A DNA stretch of 55,699 nucleotides. It comes from Gemmatimonadota bacterium (GTDB taxonomy: Bacteria > Gemmatimonadota > Gemmatimonadetes > Longimicrobiales > Gaopeijiaceae). How positions within the stretch are numbered: the stretch's first letter is position 1; each line of letters opens with the position of its first letter. Positions 54,027 to 55,699 of this stretch are shown piece after piece. The notes beneath the pieces are model-generated. The model was given only the letters and a program-made list of their open reading frames with translations. It was not told the DNA's origin and did not search any database. A program made the position numbers and the translations under genes. The stretch spans positions 22,296 through 77,994 of the forward strand of contig PBPC01000001.1 of the NCBI GenBank assembly GCA_002724575.1, in the 5' to 3' direction.

Positions 54027-54326
54027 ATGACTCTGGTCATCTTTGAACTCGAAGCAAAAGAAGGCTGCATGGATGAACTGAAAGCTATGCTCAGAGAAGC
54101 CTTGCCTGACACCCGAGCATACCCAGGATGCTACGATCTTTCCGTATTCGCTGATCCAGATGGGAAAACCCTCTTGCTCGTCGAAGCCTGGGATTCCCAG
54201 GAGGCTTATGAGCGGTACTTCGCCTGGAGAGCGAATCCTGGTCCTGGCTTTGCATCGCTAGAAGATCTAGGACCACTGGTCGAGGGTGAACCGGCACCCC
54301 GATTCTTGGAGCCAGCCGGGCTGTAA
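54027..54326 (+). CDS. ABM-fold small protein, copy 1 (putative quinol monooxygenase type)
   Basis: A 99-residue ferredoxin-like dimeric alpha/beta barrel (ABM) protein. Typical features are MTLVIFELEAKEGCMDELKAML at the start, DTRAYPGCYDLSVFADPDGKTLLLVEAWDSQEAYERY in the middle and a C-terminal helix region. Family members bind quinones or act as small monooxygenases or decarboxylases without cofactors; the substrate is unknown. GGAGA lies seven bases before the ATG. A second copy follows at 54387, identical at 69 of 99 residues. Confidence 0.8.
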   Translation: MTLVIFELEAKEGCMDELKAMLREALPDTRAYPGCYDLSVFADPDGKTLLLVEAWDSQEAYERYFAWRANPGPGFASLEDLGPLVEGEPAPRFLEPAGL

Positions 54327-54386
54327 CTGAGACGTTTCAGCTGAACGCATCCCATTTAGCAGAACCGAAGAAAGAGGGAGAACGAT

Positions 54387-54686
54387 ATGACTCTGGTGAT
54401 CTTTGAATGCGAAGCAAAAGAAGGCTGCATGGATGAACTGAAGTCTACACTAAAAGGACTCTTGCCTGATACCCGCGCCTGGCCAGGCTGCTACGAGGTT
54501 GCGGGCTTTGCTGATCCAGATGGAAAGACTTTATTGTTTGTCACCAAATGGGAATCTAAAGAAGTCCATCAAGCATATCTGGGTTGGAGAGCGAATCCTG
54601 GTCCTGGGTTTACATCGCTAGAGGATCTAGCTGCGCTAGTTGCCGGTGAACCCACTTTCCGATACCTGGACCCAGCTGGGCTGTAA
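54387..54686 (+). CDS. ABM-fold small protein, copy 2
   Basis: Tandem paralogue of the preceding gene, also 99 residues, with 69 identical positions by direct comparison. Most conserved are the first 19 residues, ADPDGKTLL, WRANPGPGF and the end PAGL. The middle has diverged (KWESKEVHQAYLGW against AWDSQEAYERYFAW), hinting at a changed ligand or at heterodimer formation. The ribosome-binding region (GGGAGAACG) also resembles that of copy 1. The gene converges with the serine hydrolase gene after 24 bp. Confidence 0.8.
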   Translation: MTLVIFECEAKEGCMDELKSTLKGLLPDTRAWPGCYEVAGFADPDGKTLLFVTKWESKEVHQAYLGWRANPGPGFTSLEDLAALVAGEPTFRYLDPAGL

Positions 54687-54710
54687 CTCAGAGTTTTTGC
54701 GGTAATCGAT

Positions 54711-55699
54711 TCAGTTAAGCCGCCTGAAACGGAGATGTACGACCCGTCCTGCGTCTAACTCGAATCCGGTAACCCCACCTCTTTCACGAGAAAATCTGAA
54801 GGTCCGACTACCTGCAGCGAGTGTGTCTCCTGAAATCCGCTGTAGTTCGCTTTCAGCATTCGACCCTATGTGAACAACCAGGGACCCGTCTGTATTCACG
54901 AACTCGTAATTCGCATCTAGCTCCGGGCTGTAATACGTTCCGAGGTAAGGGCTGGGATCATTGATTTCGCTTGGCTCCGTTCTTTCACGTCTGCCTTCAG
55001 TCTCAAGACTTACCTCAGCGTCGCTGGCTTCCGCTTCAGCAATCAACTCTTGTAAGACAGTGACTGGATCTTTGCCACGAAGCTCTGCAATCTCGGCCAG
55101 TGACATCCCTACATAAGAAGGATTAGGCCCAAATGCTGCGATAAACATCCCCTCCGAGCGCACGCCTTCATCAAGTTCGGAGATCGCACCCAGGTGCTCG
55201 GCGAGCACGATATCAGCGACCTGAATGGCACGACCAGAAGGGCTGGCATCTGACCGATTACAGAGTGTGACGATACTGGTACTCTGAGAAGGAAAACGAA
55301 GCACGTCGGCCCGGAATCCCACCCAACTTCCGCCATGTCCAATTGTCGCCAGGCCGCGGTGTTCGCCGTGACTCTGGCCAAGTGCATAAGAGATTTCCTC
55401 GCCTGAGTTGAGGACTCCTCTCGTTTCAAGTATTGGGGTAAGCCCAGGCCGGATCCCATCCTGTTCAAGAGCTGTGACCCAATGAACCATATCATCGATC
55501 GAGGTATATACACCGCCATCCCCAATCATATCGAGCGTTGTCATATTTGTTCGAAAACCATCTCCTCGAGGCGAATACCCGTCTGCCCTGAGTGGGACGA
55601 TATGGTTATGGTCATCGTGGAAGTGTGAATGGCTCATCTGCAGTGGCTTGAACAGAACCTCCTCTGCGTAATCCGTGAATGGCTTGCCCACTGCTCGTG
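54711..55699 (-). CDS. Serine beta-lactamase-family hydrolase, C-terminal part (5' end outside window)
   Basis: Penicillin-binding-protein-like or class C beta-lactamase-fold hydrolase. About 330 residues of the C-terminal portion are present, and the frame runs off the right edge. Visible parts are the segment KPFTDYAEEVLFKPLQMSHSHF, the loop around GDGGVYTSIDDMVHWVTALEQ, and the third active-site element HGGSWVGFRADVLRFP (HxG type). A trailing beta domain (residues about 245-326, YLGTYYSPELDANYEF) is the common DUF3471-like C-terminus. The SxxK nucleophile motif lies in the missing N-terminal part, so activity cannot be judged. A GTG at 55691 is an internal codon, not a believable start. 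Confidence 0.88.
   Translation of the reverse strand, partial: RAVGKPFTDYAEEVLFKPLQMSHSHFHDDHNHIVPLRADGYSPRGDGFRTNMTTLDMIGDGGVYTSIDDMVHWVTALEQDGIRPGLTPILETRGVLNSGEEISYALGQSHGEHRGLATIGHGGSWVGFRADVLRFPSQSTSIVTLCNRSDASPSGRAIQVADIVLAEHLGAISELDEGVRSEGMFIAAFGPNPSYVGMSLAEIAELRGKDPVTVLQELIAEAEASDAEVSLETEGRRERTEPSEINDPSPYLGTYYSPELDANYEFVNTDGSLVVHIGSNAESELQRISGDTLAAGSRTFRFSRERGGVTGFELDAGRVVHLRFRRLN

Overview
The window looks like an ordinary chromosomal stretch of a Gram-negative, aerobic, peptide- and amino-acid-using heterotroph. It carries an outer-membrane TonB-dependent receptor, a Tat-exported enzyme set, a lipoprotein, a large VPS10/sortilin-like beta-propeller protein, a CBM9/DUF5916 protein and a Rho factor with an Arg-rich N-terminus. 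By family content I would place it near marine Gemmatimonadota. That is inference: there is no rRNA or other phylogenetic marker that I can align here. Coding density is very high, and many genes overlap by ATGA or TTGA. I see no insertion sequence, prophage, CRISPR array or other clear mobile DNA.

Layout. (1) 1-17.1 kb, minus strand: a long directon read right to left. It runs from a TonB receptor through rnz, aroA, cmk and rpsA (the classical aroA-cmk-rpsA order), then a periplasmic-binding lipoprotein. Next comes a propionyl-CoA to succinyl-CoA module (carboxyltransferase, biotin carboxylase, separate biotin carrier, methylmalonyl-CoA mutase catalytic chain) with rlmD embedded in it, followed by a FmdB-type zinc ribbon and argS, which is cut by the window edge. 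(2) 17.3-20.4 kb, plus: a Tat-exported class V aminotransferase and msrPQ. (3) 20.4-23.4 kb, minus: DUF4159 protein, class I glutamine amidotransferase, tRNA-Leu(UAA) and a Tat-exported sulfite-oxidase-family molybdoenzyme. (4) 23.6-24.3 kb, plus: trmH. (5) 24.3-31.2 kb, minus: thioredoxin, argR, argG, argH, rpiA, rpe and a TIGR01777 epimerase, with an ArgR-type operator candidate before argG. (6) 31.3-33.4 kb, plus: threonine dehydratase and a YkvI-like membrane protein. (7) 33.5-42.2 kb, minus: VPS10-like protein, M55 peptidase, proline dehydrogenase, MFS carrier, CopC, CopD and a dicarboxylate/glutamate symporter. (8) 42.4-47.2 kb, plus: DUF5916 protein, class I aminotransferase, a small zinc-ribbon membrane protein and an SRPBCC protein. 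(9) rho (minus), an unrecognised secreted Pro/Arg-rich protein (plus), divergent hutI and hutF, a DUF6263-like secreted protein, a tandem pair of ABM-fold mini-proteins, and the C-terminal part of a serine beta-lactamase-family hydrolase running off the right edge.

How it fits together. Proline dehydrogenase, HutI/HutF, threonine dehydratase, aminotransferases, the M55 peptidase, glutamate/dicarboxylate uptake and propionyl-CoA carboxylation to succinyl-CoA form a consistent amino-acid catabolic profile that feeds the TCA cycle. Arginine synthesis from citrulline is present and probably ArgR-controlled. MsrPQ and the second SUOX-fold enzyme give the envelope a sulfoxide and possibly sulfite redox capacity.

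I did not find a clear undescribed defence or mobile system. The most unusual items are the unrecognised aromatic-rich then basic secreted protein, the structured leader and tandem-repeat acidic tail of rpsA, a Rho that seems to lack the usual helical N-terminal domain, the coupled DUF4159/amidotransferase pair, and the recent ABM duplication.
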